64,000 nt of DNA. It comes from Microbacteriaceae bacterium PS02067. Lineage in GTDB: Bacteria; Actinomycetota; Actinomycetes; Actinomycetales; Microbacteriaceae. Under the pieces are notes generated by a model, which saw only the letters and a program-made list of their open reading frames with translations, did not search any database and was not told the DNA's origin. The stretch lies in the NCBI GenBank assembly GCA_029960085.1, contig JASCPG010000006.1, positions 1 to 64,000 of the forward strand, written 5' to 3'. How positions within the stretch are numbered: position 1 is the first letter of the stretch; each line of letters begins with the position of its first letter. Shown piece after piece: positions 1-9,227 of the stretch. Made by a program: the position numbers and the translations under genes.

Positions 1-100
1 CCCCGGGGCCCGCTCCTATGGGCCGCCCGGGGGGGGTGCGCCCGGGGGGGGGGGCGGGCGCCCCCGCCCCCGCCCCTCCACCCCCTCACCGTCCGTCTCG
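1..100. other. G-run/C-run low-complexity segment
   Basis: The first ~85 bases are long G runs followed by C runs, able to form a very stable hairpin (the G run at 45-58 against the C runs at 61-82). In glutamate-type importer operons a stem-loop often separates the binding-protein gene from the permease genes, so this may be such a structure. It could equally be a poorly resolved contig edge. No gene is supported here. Confidence 0.4.
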
Positions 101-120
101 TCCGAGGCAGAAGGGCCGCG

Positions 121-771
121 ATGAACCAGATCCTCGAGTACCCCGACCTGTGGCGCGATGCGCTCGTCGGGACCCTCGTCCTGTTCTTCGGCGGGGGACT
201 GATCGCACTCGTGCTCGGTTTCCTCATCGGGGCGATGCGCGTGTCTCCGATCCCCGCTGCGCGCGTGGTGGGGGCGGTCTACGTCAACTGGGTCCGCAAC
301 ACCCCGCTGACCCTCGTGCTGTTCTTCTTCGCCTTCGCGGTGCCGCTGCTCGTCACCGTCCCGCGCGGGAGCTTCCTCATGCTCGCCGTCATCGGCATCG
401 GGCTCTACACCGCGACGTACGTCGCCGAGACCCTCCGCTCCGGTATCAACACGGTGCCGGTCGGGCAGGCCGAGGCGGCGCGCGCACTCGGCATGGGGTT
501 CACGCAGGTCATGGGCTACGTCGTGCTGCCGCAGGCCGCACGCTCGGTGATCCCGCCGATGATGAGCGTGTTCATCGCGCTGCTGAAAAACACCACCGTC
601 GCCGCCGGCTTCGGGGTCGTGAACCTCGGCAGCATCCGCGCCAACATGAGCGAGAAGGGCGAGAACCAGATGATCACGATCCTCCTCGTCATGGTGGCCT
701 TCGTCGTCCTCGTCCTCCTGCTCGCCTGGCTCCAGCGAGTGCTCGAGAACCGGTGGAGGGTCGCGCGATGA
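121..771 (+). CDS. Polar amino-acid ABC transporter permease (GluC/HisM type)
   Basis: 216-residue inner-membrane permease of an amino-acid importer, probably for glutamate or a related polar amino acid. It has hydrophobic helices from residue ~14 on, the sequence NWVRNTPLTLVLFF typical of this family near 56-69, and the EAA loop (QAEAARALGMGF ... LPQA) near 116-139 that contacts the ATPase. A GAAGGG ribosome site precedes the ATG. The stop overlaps the next start (ATGA), so it is co-translated with a second permease. The ATPase and binding-protein genes are not in the window and probably lie upstream. Substrate is inferred from family only. Confidence 0.88.
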   Translation: MNQILEYPDLWRDALVGTLVLFFGGGLIALVLGFLIGAMRVSPIPAARVVGAVYVNWVRNTPLTLVLFFFAFAVPLLVTVPRGSFLMLAVIGIGLYTATYVAETLRSGINTVPVGQAEAARALGMGFTQVMGYVVLPQAARSVIPPMMSVFIALLKNTTVAAGFGVVNLGSIRANMSEKGENQMITILLVMVAFVVLVLLLAWLQRVLENRWRVAR

Positions 772-1691
772 GCTCCGTCCTGTACGACGTGCCCGGCCCG
801 AGGGCGATCGCGCGCAACCGCATTCTCGGCGTCGTGACCGTGCTGGTCGTGCTCGGCATCATCGGTTTCGTCGTGTGGCGCTTCTACGACACCGGTCAGT
901 TCTCCGCCCGAAAGTGGGAGGTGTTCAGCTATACGCGCGTCTGGACACTGATCGGCCAGGGGACCCTCGCGACGCTCGCCGCCTTCGGCGCCGCTGCGGT
1001 CGGCGCGGTGATCCTCGGGTTCGTCCTCGCGATCGGACGCCTGTCGGACCACGCGTGGGTCCGCGTCCCCGTCGGCTGGGTCGTGGAGATCCTCCGTGCG
1101 GTCCCCGTGCTCGTGTTCATGCTGCTGCTCTACTACGGGCTCCCGATCATCGGCATCCGGATGCCGTCGTACTGGGCCGTCGTGATCGCGCTCATCGCCT
1201 ACAACGGGTCGGTCCTGTCGGAGGTCATCCGTGCCGGCGTCGAGTCGCTGCCGCGCGGGCAGAAGGAGGCCGGGTACGCCATCGGGCTGCGGAAGTCCGG
1301 TGTCATGGCGCTCATCCTGCTGCCGCAGGCGATCCGCGCCATGATGCCGGTGATCGTCTCGCAGCTCGTCGTGACCCTGAAGGACACGGCGCTCGGGTTC
1401 ATCATCACGTACCCCGAGCTGCTGTACATGGCGAAGCTGCTCGGATCGAACGCGAACTACGGTTCGCCGCTCATCCAGGCGGCTCTCGTCGCGGGCACCA
1501 TCTACGTCGCCATGTGCCTCGCGCTGAGCTATGTCGCCCATCGTCTCCAGCTGCGGAACAAGCGCCGGACCGCCGCCGTCACGGATCCGCTCCACCACCC
1601 GGTCGGCGACGCGACCGACACACAGCTGATCGGCCTGCAAGCGGGCCCCGTGGGCCGAGGGGCCGCCCGCCCTCCGCGCCGCCGCGGCTGA
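768..1691 (+). CDS. Polar amino-acid ABC transporter permease (GluD type)
   Basis: 307-residue partner permease. The ATG at 768 overlaps the stop of the preceding permease by four bases. One membrane helix near residues 19-38 is followed by the BPD-type permease core, with the EAA loop (RGQKEAGYAIGLRK ... LLPQAIR) around residues 163-190. The C-terminal ~40 residues (after RNKRRT) are polar and proline/arginine rich and look like a cytoplasmic tail. With the upstream gene it would form the heterodimeric channel of one importer. GluD-like by length and position in the pair; substrate unproven. Confidence 0.87.
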   Translation: MSSVLYDVPGPRAIARNRILGVVTVLVVLGIIGFVVWRFYDTGQFSARKWEVFSYTRVWTLIGQGTLATLAAFGAAAVGAVILGFVLAIGRLSDHAWVRVPVGWVVEILRAVPVLVFMLLLYYGLPIIGIRMPSYWAVVIALIAYNGSVLSEVIRAGVESLPRGQKEAGYAIGLRKSGVMALILLPQAIRAMMPVIVSQLVVTLKDTALGFIITYPELLYMAKLLGSNANYGSPLIQAALVAGTIYVAMCLALSYVAHRLQLRNKRRTAAVTDPLHHPVGDATDTQLIGLQAGPVGRGAARPPRRRG

Positions 1692-1720
1692 GCGAGCGTC
1701 GGGGGCTCACCGCCCGCCGG

Positions 1721-1734
1721 TAGACTCGATTCTT
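1721..1734 (+). promoter_or_regulatory. Leaderless-type promoter of pheST
   Basis: TAGACT at 1721-1726 is a good actinobacterial -10 box. The GTG of pheS follows after 8 bases and no ribosome-binding site lies between. This spacing places transcription start at or next to the start codon, so the mRNA is likely leaderless. No convincing -35 box is visible. Confidence 0.6.
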
Positions 1735-2796
1735 GTGTCTGACGCACCCACCATCACCCAGGAAGCGGTGGATGCCGCCGTCGCCGACGCCCTCGGGGCG
1801 GTCGAGGCGGCCGCGTCCACGGCGGAGCTCAAAGCGGCCCGCGCGGCGCACGCCGGCGAGGCATCCGCTCTCGCCCTGCTGAACGCGCAGCTGCGGAACG
1901 TCCCGAACGATCAGAAGGCCGCGCTCGGCAAGCTCGTCGGACAGGCCCGCGGCCGCGTCACGCAGGCGTTCGTCGCCCGTGAGGAGGCGCTCGAAGAGGC
2001 GGAGTCCTTCGCGCGCCTGGAGGCGGAGCGCATCGACATCACGGCGCTCGCGCCGCGGGCGCGGGCGGGGGCGCGGCATCCGATCTCGCTCCTGCAGGAG
2101 GAGATCGCCGACCTCTTCGTCGGCATGGGCTGGGAGATCGCGGAAGGGCCCGAGCTCGAGCACGAGTGGTTCAACTTCGATGCGCTGAACTTCGACGTCG
2201 ACCACCCGGCGCGTCAGATGCAGGACACGTTCTTCGTCGACCCCGTCGAACGCCACCTCGTCATGCGCACGCACACGAGCCCCGTCCAGGTGCGCTCGAT
2301 GCTCGAGCGCGGCGCCGCCCTGCGCGATGAGGGCCGCGGCATCTACGTCCTGTGTCCGGGGCGCGTGTACCGCACCGACGAGTTCGATGCGACGCACCTT
2401 CCCGCGTTCACCCAGTTCGAGGGCCTCGTGATCGACAAGGGGATCACCATGGCGAACCTCAAGGGCACGCTCGACCACGCCGCGAAGGTCCTGTTCGGTG
2501 ACGAGGCGAAGACCCGGTTCCGCACGAACTTCTTCCCCTTCACGGAGCCTTCCGCGGAGCTCGACCTGTGGCATCCGACCTTCAAGGGCGGAGCGCGCTG
2601 GATCGAGTGGGGCGGCTGCGGCATGGTCAACCCCAACGTCCTCCGCGCCGCGGGGATCGACCCCGAGGTGTACTCGGGCTTCGCGTTCGGGATGGGTATC
2701 GAGCGGACGCTCATGTTCCGCTCGGAGGTGCAGGACATGCGCGACATGGCCGAGGGCGATGTCCGCTTCAGCGAGCAGTTCGGAATGGTGGTCTGA
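1735..2796 (+). CDS. pheS: Phenylalanine--tRNA ligase alpha subunit
   Basis: 353-residue catalytic subunit of the (alpha-beta)2 phenylalanyl-tRNA synthetase. The N-terminal ~100 residues are the tRNA-binding coiled-coil arm. The class II core follows, with motif 2 in the YRTDEFDATHLPAFTQFEG stretch and motif 3 GMGIERTLMFR near residue 322-332. GTG start chosen because the -10 box leaves only 8 bases before it and the N-terminus matches the usual family length. Its stop overlaps the ATG of pheT (TGATG), giving translational coupling of the two subunits. Confidence 0.97.
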   Translation: MSDAPTITQEAVDAAVADALGAVEAAASTAELKAARAAHAGEASALALLNAQLRNVPNDQKAALGKLVGQARGRVTQAFVAREEALEEAESFARLEAERIDITALAPRARAGARHPISLLQEEIADLFVGMGWEIAEGPELEHEWFNFDALNFDVDHPARQMQDTFFVDPVERHLVMRTHTSPVQVRSMLERGAALRDEGRGIYVLCPGRVYRTDEFDATHLPAFTQFEGLVIDKGITMANLKGTLDHAAKVLFGDEAKTRFRTNFFPFTEPSAELDLWHPTFKGGARWIEWGGCGMVNPNVLRAAGIDPEVYSGFAFGMGIERTLMFRSEVQDMRDMAEGDVRFSEQFGMVV

Positions 2797-5330
2797 TGCG
2801 CGTCCCTCTCTCGTGGCTGCGTGAGTTCGTCGACGTCCCGGCGGATGCCACGGTCGACGACGTCTTCGCGGCGCTCGTGTCGGTCGGCTTCGAAGAGGAG
2901 GAAGCCCTCGGCTTCGACCTCGCAGGGCCCGTCGTCGTCGGGCAGGTCGTCTCGTTCGAGGCGGAACCGCAGTCCAACGGCAAGACCATCCGCTGGTGCC
3001 AGGTCGACGTCGGCGAGGCGAACGGCGGAGTGCGCGGCATTGTCTGCGGAGCCTCGAACTTCTTCGAAGGGGACAAGGTCGTCGTCTCCCTCCCGGGCGC
3101 CGTACTGCCCGGTCCCTTCCCCATCTCGGCGCGCAAGACCTACGGCCACGTGTCCGACGGCATGATCGCCTCGGCGCGGGAGCTCGGTCTCGGCGGTGAG
3201 CACAACGGCATCCTGCGTCTGTCCGAACTCGGCCTCGACCCCGAGGTCGGCGCCGACGCGATCGCGCTCCTCGGACTCGACGATGTCGGCGTCGACATCA
3301 ACGTGACGCCCGACCGCGGCTACGCGCTGTCGATCCGCGGTGTCGCGCGCGAGTACGCGCACGCGACGGGGGCCGCCTTCCGCGACCCCGCCGCGCACGA
3401 GTGGGACGACGTGCAGCCCGGCTCCGGGTTCGCGATCGCCGTCGACGACCGGAACCCGATCCGCGGGCGCGCCGGAGCGACGGAGTTCGTCGCGCGCGTC
3501 GTGCGGAACGTCGACCCGTCCCGTCCGACCCCGCCGTGGATGATCGCGCGGCTCACGCTCGCGGGCATCCGCTCGCTCGGCATCCTCATCGACATCACCA
3601 ACTACGTGATGCTCGAACTCGGGAACCCCATCCACGGCTACGACCTCGACACCCTCCGGGGCGGGATCACCGTCCGCCGCGCGGAGGCGGGCGAGAAGCT
3701 CACGACCCTCGATGGCAAGGAACGCACGCTTTCGAGCGAAGACCTCCTCATCACCGACGAGTCCGGCCCCATCGGCCTCGCCGGAGTCATGGGCGGCGGT
3801 ACGACCGAGATGACGGATGCCACACGCAACGTCCTCATCGAGGCGGCGAACTTCGACACCGTCTCGATCGCGCGGACCGCGCGTCGGCACAAGCTGCCGA
3901 GCGAGGCATCCCGCCGCTTCGAGCGCGGCGTCGATCCGCTCATCCCGTTCGTCGCCGCGCGTCGCGTCGCGGACCTCATGGTCTCCCTCGCCGGCGGCGA
4001 ACTCGACACGGAGTTCGGCGGCGCCCTGTACGGAGAGGTGTTCCTCGAGGCGATCGAGCTGCCGCGTCGCTTCGTGTCGCAGATCATCGGCGTCGACTAC
4101 ACCGACGCCGAGATCACGGGCGCGCTCGAGACGATCGGCTGCGAGGTCTCCGACCAGCTCCTCGACCGCCCCGAGGAGGAGCGCCGGGACGGCTGGGAGG
4201 TCATCCCGCCGTCGTGGCGCCCCGACCTCACCGACCGGTGGACGCTCGCGGAAGAGGTGGCGCGCATCCACGGGCTCGACCGCATCCCGTCGATCCTGCC
4301 GACGCCGCCCTCCGGGCGCGGGCTGACGGCCCTGCAGAAGGGCCGCCGCCGCGTCGCGAACGCGCTCGCGGCCGCCGGCTACGTCGAGACCCCCTCGTTC
4401 CCGTTCACGACCGCCGAGGCGAACGACCTGCACGGGTCGGCGTCGGGGGAGAGCCTGCCGTCGGTGAAGCTCGCGAACCCGCTCGACGGCCAGGCGTCGT
4501 ACCTGCGTCGCTCGCTCGTGCCGGGTCTCCTGCAGGTCGCGCACCGGAACGTGTCGCGCGGGTTCACAGACCTCGCGCTGTTCGAGACGGGGCTCGTGTT
4601 CACCCCCGAGCCCGGCGCGACCTATGGCACCGCCGAGGTTCCGCCGCTCGGCGTGCGCCCGAGCGACGAGACCCTCGCCGCCCTCGACGCGTCGATCCCG
4701 CCGCAGCCGCGCCGAGTCGCCGTGCTCCTCGCCGGCAACCTCACCGCGAAGCAGCCGGGCCACGCGGCCGTCCCCGCCGAACTGGCCGACGCGCTGGGTG
4801 CCGTGCAGACGATCGCGGCGGCGGCCGGCGTGCGGATCGACGTCGCCCAGGGGCAGCGCGCGGCGCTGCACCCGGGACGCGCCGGCGTCCTCACCGCCGC
4901 AGGCGTCGAAGTCGGCTACGTCGGGGAAGTGCTCCCGACGGTGTCGGCGGACGCAGACCTCCCCGGTCGTGTGTACATCGCCGAACTCGACCTCGACGCG
5001 GTGCTCGCGCTCGCGGGCGAGCCGGATGTCGCCGCCTCGCTGTCGGGGTATCCGGCGGCGACGCAGGACGTCTCCCTCGTCGTCGGCGACGATGTCGTGG
5101 CGGGGGATGTCGCCGCCGCGCTCGTCGAGGGCGCAGGGGAGCTCCTCGAATCGCTGAGGCTCGTCGACGAATACCGCGGTCAGGGGCTCGCAGAGGGCAC
5201 GAAGAGCCTCACCTTCGCCCTGCGTTTCCGCGCACCGGACCGCACCCTGACGGCGGCCGAGGCGACCGAGGCGAAGCTGCAGGGCGTCGCCGTGGCATCC
5301 GAGCGGTTCGGGGCGACGATCCGCGAGTGA
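2796..5330 (+). CDS. pheT: Phenylalanine--tRNA ligase beta subunit
   Basis: 844 residues, the normal length for bacterial PheT. Recognisable parts in order: an N-terminal MRVPLSWLREFVD start, a tRNA-binding (EMAP/OB-like) domain about 40-150, the B3/B4 editing domain with ITNYVMLELGNPIHGYD near 268-284, the B5 domain around 410-485, the catalytic-like core, and the C-terminal ferredoxin-fold anticodon-binding domain ending near RTLTAAEATEAK. Starts within the pheS stop codon. A short GC-rich stem (CCGCC...GGCGG) lies just after the stop and could be a weak terminator before the next promoter. Confidence 0.97.
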   Translation: MRVPLSWLREFVDVPADATVDDVFAALVSVGFEEEEALGFDLAGPVVVGQVVSFEAEPQSNGKTIRWCQVDVGEANGGVRGIVCGASNFFEGDKVVVSLPGAVLPGPFPISARKTYGHVSDGMIASARELGLGGEHNGILRLSELGLDPEVGADAIALLGLDDVGVDINVTPDRGYALSIRGVAREYAHATGAAFRDPAAHEWDDVQPGSGFAIAVDDRNPIRGRAGATEFVARVVRNVDPSRPTPPWMIARLTLAGIRSLGILIDITNYVMLELGNPIHGYDLDTLRGGITVRRAEAGEKLTTLDGKERTLSSEDLLITDESGPIGLAGVMGGGTTEMTDATRNVLIEAANFDTVSIARTARRHKLPSEASRRFERGVDPLIPFVAARRVADLMVSLAGGELDTEFGGALYGEVFLEAIELPRRFVSQIIGVDYTDAEITGALETIGCEVSDQLLDRPEEERRDGWEVIPPSWRPDLTDRWTLAEEVARIHGLDRIPSILPTPPSGRGLTALQKGRRRVANALAAAGYVETPSFPFTTAEANDLHGSASGESLPSVKLANPLDGQASYLRRSLVPGLLQVAHRNVSRGFTDLALFETGLVFTPEPGATYGTAEVPPLGVRPSDETLAALDASIPPQPRRVAVLLAGNLTAKQPGHAAVPAELADALGAVQTIAAAAGVRIDVAQGQRAALHPGRAGVLTAAGVEVGYVGEVLPTVSADADLPGRVYIAELDLDAVLALAGEPDVAASLSGYPAATQDVSLVVGDDVVAGDVAAALVEGAGELLESLRLVDEYRGQGLAEGTKSLTFALRFRAPDRTLTAAEATEAKLQGVAVASERFGATIRE

Positions 5331-5362
5331 AGCCGCCGGTGTCGGCGGGAGGCGCCGCTCGG

Positions 5363-5375
5363 TAGGGTCGAAGTG
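5363..5375 (+). promoter_or_regulatory. Leaderless-type promoter of ABC exporter operon
   Basis: TAGGGT at 5363-5368 lies 7 bases before the ATG at 5376, with no Shine-Dalgarno between. A GTG at 5373 is only 4 bases from the box, so the box favours the ATG as start. Confidence 0.5.
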
Positions 5376-6146
5376 ATGACCGAGACGCCCCCCATCCCCG
5401 CTCTCCACCTCGCCGGACTCGTCAAGACCTTCGGGCAGAAGGTCGCCGTCGGCGGCGTCGATCTCATCGTGCCACCGGGGTCCTTCTACGGCCTCGTGGG
5501 GCCGAACGGCGCGGGCAAGACGACGACGCTCTCCATGGCGACGGGGCTCCTTCGCCCCGATGCCGGGAACGCGTGGGTGCACGGCGTCAACGTCTGGGCC
5601 GAGCCGCAGCGGGCGAAGGCGATGATCGGGAACCTCGCCGACGGCGTGCGGCTGTTCGATCGCCTGACCGGCGAGCAGCTGCTCACGTACACGGCGATGA
5701 TGTTCTCGGTGCCGCGCGAGGAGATCTCGCAGCGGGTGTCGGACCTCCTCGACCTGATGGACCTCCGTGCGGCCGCGGGCACGATCGTGGCCGACTACTC
5801 GGCGGGAATGACCAAGAAGGTGGCGCTCGCCTGTGCGCTCGTGCACGCACCGCGCCTGCTCGTCCTCGACGAGCCCTTCGAGTCCGTCGATCCTGTCTCG
5901 GCGGCGAACATCGAGGACGTACTGCGCTCCTACACCGCCTCCGGCGGCACCGTCATCGTCTCGAGCCACTCGATGGACCTCGTCCAGCGCATGTGCGACC
6001 ACGTCGCCGTGATCGCGGCCGGGCGGGTGCTCGCCGCAGGCACCGTGGACGAGGTCCGCGGAGAGCAGTCGCTGCAAGACCGGTTCGTCGCCCTCGTCGG
6101 CGGGCGGCACACGAGCGAGGGGCCGCAGTGGTTGCGACAGTCCTGA
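5376..6146 (+). CDS. ABC transporter ATP-binding protein (ABC-2 type export)
   Basis: 256-residue cytoplasmic ATPase. Walker A GPNGAGKTT at about 42-50, signature region YSAGMTKKVALA near 141-152, Walker B LLVLDEP near 161-167, and the H-loop SSHSMD near 197. The layout is that of the CcmA/DrrA group that pairs with membrane permeases for export of drugs, lipids or peptides. The downstream permease gene starts 19 bases inside this gene, so the two form one exporter. An in-frame GTG three bases upstream is an alternative start. Substrate unknown. Confidence 0.9.
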   Translation: MTETPPIPALHLAGLVKTFGQKVAVGGVDLIVPPGSFYGLVGPNGAGKTTTLSMATGLLRPDAGNAWVHGVNVWAEPQRAKAMIGNLADGVRLFDRLTGEQLLTYTAMMFSVPREEISQRVSDLLDLMDLRAAAGTIVADYSAGMTKKVALACALVHAPRLLVLDEPFESVDPVSAANIEDVLRSYTASGGTVIVSSHSMDLVQRMCDHVAVIAAGRVLAAGTVDEVRGEQSLQDRFVALVGGRHTSEGPQWLRQS

Positions 6147-7711
6147 AGCTTCGTTACCGAGTTCTCGGCAACACGCTCGCGCGGCGGCCCTGGCAGCTCG
6201 TCGGGTTCTGCTTCGGCATCCTGTGGGCGCTGTCGATCCTGGGGATCGTCATCTCGGCGATGGCGGCCACGGGCGCCCTCTCCGGGCTCGAGACCGTCCG
6301 CCCCATCGCCGCGATCGGGGGCTCGGCGCTGCTCCTCGGCTGGGTCATCGGGCCGCTCCTCGTTGCGGGCATCGACACGACCGTGGATGCCGAGAAGCTC
6401 GCACCGTTCCCGCTGTCGCGCAGCCAGGTCATGACGATCCTCACCGCGACGGGGCTCACCGGCATCCCGGGCATCGCGACGAGCCTCGCCGCCCTGGCAT
6501 CCGTCGTGATGTGGCTGCGGTGGCCGGTCGCCGTGGTCGCCGCGGTGCCGTGCGCCGTCATCGCCGTGCTCACCTGCGTTCTCGCGACGCGCCTGTCCTC
6601 GACGATGTCGACGGGCCTCGGCGGCAATCGGCGAGGCCGTGAGCTCATCGGTACGGTCCTCCTCATCGTCATCATCTTCGCCGGGCCGATCATCACCGGT
6701 GTGCTGGCGCTCGTCTCCGGCGCGGGCAACATCGGCGAGCAGGTGCTCCGCGTGGGTACGGTCCTCGGCTGGACGCCGCTCGGCGCCGCGTGGGCGGTGC
6801 CCGGGGATCTCGCGGCCGGTCAATACGGCACGGCCGCGCTGAAGCTCCTCATCGCGCTGGCGACGCCCGCGCTCCTCTGGTTCGGGTGGGGGCGCGCGCT
6901 CGACCGTGCCACGGTGTCACCGCCACGGCAGACCGCGCGGACCGTGCGCGCGGGCGCGCTGGGACTGTTCGGCGTCATGCCGACCGGCGGTGTGGGGGCG
7001 ACCTGGGCGCGCTCGCTCACCGGGTGGCTCCGCGACCCGCGGTACCTCCGCCAGCTGATCATCGTGCCGCTGTTCCCCCTCGTGTTCGCGTTCACCGGAG
7101 GCATCCAGGGCTTCCTCTTCCCCCTGTCGGCGCTGCTGTCGGCCTTCATCCTCTGCTTCGTCGGCTACACGGACGTGTCGTACGACGGGACGGCGTTCGC
7201 GTCGGTGCTGTCGAGCCCCATCCGCGGGCAGGAGGACCGGTGGGGGCGTGTGCTCGGAGCCGCCACCGTCGGGGTGCCCCTGATCATCGTGATCGCCGTC
7301 GTGACGACCGCGATCTCTGGGACCCTGGAGCGTCTGCCCGCCGTGCTCGGAGCGTCGCTCGGGCTGCTGCTGGTCGGATACGGCGTCACCGCCGTGTCCT
7401 CCGCGCTCATCGTCACCCCCGTCGCCGCACCGGGTGACAGCCCGTTCAAGACCGTGCCCGGCCAGACCTTCGTGAGCGGGCTGCTCGTGTTCGTCGTCAT
7501 GGCGGCGTGCGGCGTGCTCGGCGCCCCCGCGCTCGGAGTGAGCCTGACGGCGTTCGGCTCGGGGAACGTCCTCCTCGGCTGGATCGGCCTCGCCGTCGGC
7601 CTCGTGGTGGGCGCCGGCGTCATCGTCGCGGGCGTCGTCCTCGGCGGCCGCACGATCGAGCAGACCGGCCCCGATCTGCTCGTCCGGATCAAGGCCTTCC
7701 CGGTCGGGTGA
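6128..7711 (+). CDS. ABC transporter permease (ABC-2/exporter, ~12 TM)
   Basis: 527-residue polytopic membrane protein with roughly a dozen hydrophobic segments, beginning at residue ~22 (WQLVGFCFGILWALSILGI) and ending with a helix near 500. The GTG at 6128 overlaps the ATPase gene by 19 bases, giving the N-terminus VVATVLKLRYRVL. Large actinobacterial ABC permeases of this kind pair with one ATPase gene. No substrate-binding protein is adjacent, so export is more likely than import. What it moves cannot be told from the sequence. Confidence 0.82.
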   Translation: MVATVLKLRYRVLGNTLARRPWQLVGFCFGILWALSILGIVISAMAATGALSGLETVRPIAAIGGSALLLGWVIGPLLVAGIDTTVDAEKLAPFPLSRSQVMTILTATGLTGIPGIATSLAALASVVMWLRWPVAVVAAVPCAVIAVLTCVLATRLSSTMSTGLGGNRRGRELIGTVLLIVIIFAGPIITGVLALVSGAGNIGEQVLRVGTVLGWTPLGAAWAVPGDLAAGQYGTAALKLLIALATPALLWFGWGRALDRATVSPPRQTARTVRAGALGLFGVMPTGGVGATWARSLTGWLRDPRYLRQLIIVPLFPLVFAFTGGIQGFLFPLSALLSAFILCFVGYTDVSYDGTAFASVLSSPIRGQEDRWGRVLGAATVGVPLIIVIAVVTTAISGTLERLPAVLGASLGLLLVGYGVTAVSSALIVTPVAAPGDSPFKTVPGQTFVSGLLVFVVMAACGVLGAPALGVSLTAFGSGNVLLGWIGLAVGLVVGAGVIVAGVVLGGRTIEQTGPDLLVRIKAFPVG

Positions 7712-7715
7712 TGAC

Positions 7716-8699
7716 ATGACCGACGTCCTGATCCTCGGCGGCACCGGGTGGCTCAGCGGGCGCATCGCCGAGAGGTGGCTCGCCGCCGGGGCGTCCGTCA
7801 CGTGCCTCGCCCGCGGAGGGCGACCCGCGCCCGCGGGCGCGCAGGTGATCGTCGCGGACCGCGACGCACCCGACGCCTACGACGAGGCTCGTGCGCGCGA
7901 GTGGGACGAGGTCGTCGACGTCTCATCGCGCGCGGCTCATGTCGCGGCGGCCATGCAGGCGCTGGCCGGCCGCGCGCGCCATGTCACCTACGTGTCGAGC
8001 CTGTCGGTGTACGCCGACAACGACACGCCGGGTGCCGATGAGCACGCGGCGCTCGCCGATCCTGCCGAGCCCGGCGACGAGTACGACTATTCGCGCGAGA
8101 AGTCGGCCGCGGAGGCGGCCGTGCGCACGGCGTTCCCGCACCGCGCGGCGATCGTCCGGCCAGGGCTCATCGTCGGAGAGGGAGACCCGAGCGACCGCTT
8201 CGGCTACTGGGTCGGGCGGTTCGCGCTGGCCGGCGACGGGCCCGTGCTGGTGCCCGACGCGCCCGATGCCCGTGCGCAGGTGATCGACGTCGACGATGTC
8301 GCTGCTTTCGCGGTCGTGCTCGGGCAGGAACGCTTCACGGGGGCGGTGAACATCGCGGGGGAGTCGCTGCCGCTCGCGGACGTGATCGCCGCGGCCAGGG
8401 CGGTCGCGGGCCACACCGGCGATCTCGTGCCCGCTCCGTCCGAGTGGCTCGTCGCGCAGGGCGTCGCCTACTGGGCCGGCCCGCGCTCGCTGCCCCTGTG
8501 GCTGCCGGAGGACATGCCCGGCTTCGCGACGCGCTCGATCGCCGCGTACCGGCTCCTCGGGGGCACCCCGAGGCCCCTCTCGGACGCCCTCGCCCGCACT
8601 CTCGCCGACGAACGCGCCCGCGGCCTCACGCGCGAGCGCGTGTCCGGTCTCACCCGCAACGAGGAACTCGACCTCCTCGCCCGCCTCGCCGCCCACTGA
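7716..8699 (+). CDS. NAD-dependent epimerase/dehydratase family protein (extended SDR)
   Basis: 327-residue Rossmann-fold protein. The dinucleotide-binding loop LGGTGWLSG is at residues ~7-15 and the catalytic YSRE-K (Tyr-x-x-x-Lys) near 125-129, with VSSLSVYAD just before it providing the Ser. These are the marks of extended short-chain dehydrogenases acting on nucleotide sugars or flavonoid-like substrates. It starts five bases after the exporter permease stop and probably shares its transcript. Many actinobacterial relatives are annotated only as reductases; the substrate is unknown. Confidence 0.8.
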   Translation: MTDVLILGGTGWLSGRIAERWLAAGASVTCLARGGRPAPAGAQVIVADRDAPDAYDEARAREWDEVVDVSSRAAHVAAAMQALAGRARHVTYVSSLSVYADNDTPGADEHAALADPAEPGDEYDYSREKSAAEAAVRTAFPHRAAIVRPGLIVGEGDPSDRFGYWVGRFALAGDGPVLVPDAPDARAQVIDVDDVAAFAVVLGQERFTGAVNIAGESLPLADVIAAARAVAGHTGDLVPAPSEWLVAQGVAYWAGPRSLPLWLPEDMPGFATRSIAAYRLLGGTPRPLSDALARTLADERARGLTRERVSGLTRNEELDLLARLAAH

Positions 8700-8758
8700 C
8701 GCCCCGCGTCGCACCGGTCTCGCCGGAGCCCCGTGCCGCCCGCTCTCGCCGGATGCGT

Positions 8759-8842
8759 CCCAAACCGCAGGAGCAACCGGTGCTGATGTGGCGTATCACC
8801 CATCAGAAGTCACACCAGTCACACGCGCTCCTGCAGTTTGGG
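8759..8842. repeat. Palindromic repeat family 1, copy A
   Basis: 84 bp with inverted ends: CCCAAACCGCAGGAGC on the left and GCTCCTGCAGTTTGGG on the right. The inner part has TGATGTG against CACACCA around a TATCACCCATCA loop. Nearly identical inside to copy C. Confidence 0.8.
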
Positions 8843-8954
8843 TTCGGCCCGTGGGCGACGTGCGCGCAGTGCGACCGCCCGCGCGCCCACCGCCCGGCCT
8901 ACTCCGCGCCGCGCCGCGCACACCTCGCACCGTCCGCTTCAGCCGCGGTGTCTT

Positions 8955-9036
8955 CCCAACTGCAGGAGCGCCCGGGGCTGGTGGGAATCTCACGCCCCGG
9001 GAGTCACACCGGTGACGCCCGGTCCTGCGGTTTGGG
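8955..9036. repeat. Palindromic repeat family 1, copy B
   Basis: 82 bp, the most diverged copy. Ends are CCCAACTGCAGGAGCG and GGTCCTGCGGTTTGGG; the interior keeps GGGCTGGTG and GAGTCACACC. It starts 196 bp after copy A. Confidence 0.75.
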
Positions 9037-9143
9037 AGCGACTCGCGGTGGTTGGCCCGCGCCGCCGCCGCGCGCTCCTGCCATCCGAGAGCCGGCGCCG
9101 CGCTGCGGATCAGGGCGCGTGTCACTCGCTCCGGGGGCGTGGC

Positions 9144-9227
9144 TCCAAATTGCAGGAGCGGTCGGTGCTGGTGTGGCGTATCACCCATCAGGAGTCACAC
9201 CAGTCACGCCCGATCCTGCAGTTTGGG
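9144..9227. repeat. Palindromic repeat family 1, copy C
   Basis: 84 bp, ends TCCAAATTGCAGGAGCG and GATCCTGCAGTTTGGG, inner arms TGGTGTG and CACACCA. It starts 189 bp after copy B and shares a long identical core with copy A (GTGGCGTATCACCCATCA). Confidence 0.8.

Noticed and set aside
2343-6110. A 1255-codon open frame on the minus strand across pheT and the ABC ATPase gene
   Set aside because: It is antisense to well-identified genes and has the Arg/Asp/Glu/Val/His-rich composition of a high-GC shadow frame.
8759-9227. Three evenly spaced repeats considered as a CRISPR array
   Set aside because: Units are 82-84 bp with 107-112-bp spacers that resemble each other, and no cas genes are near.
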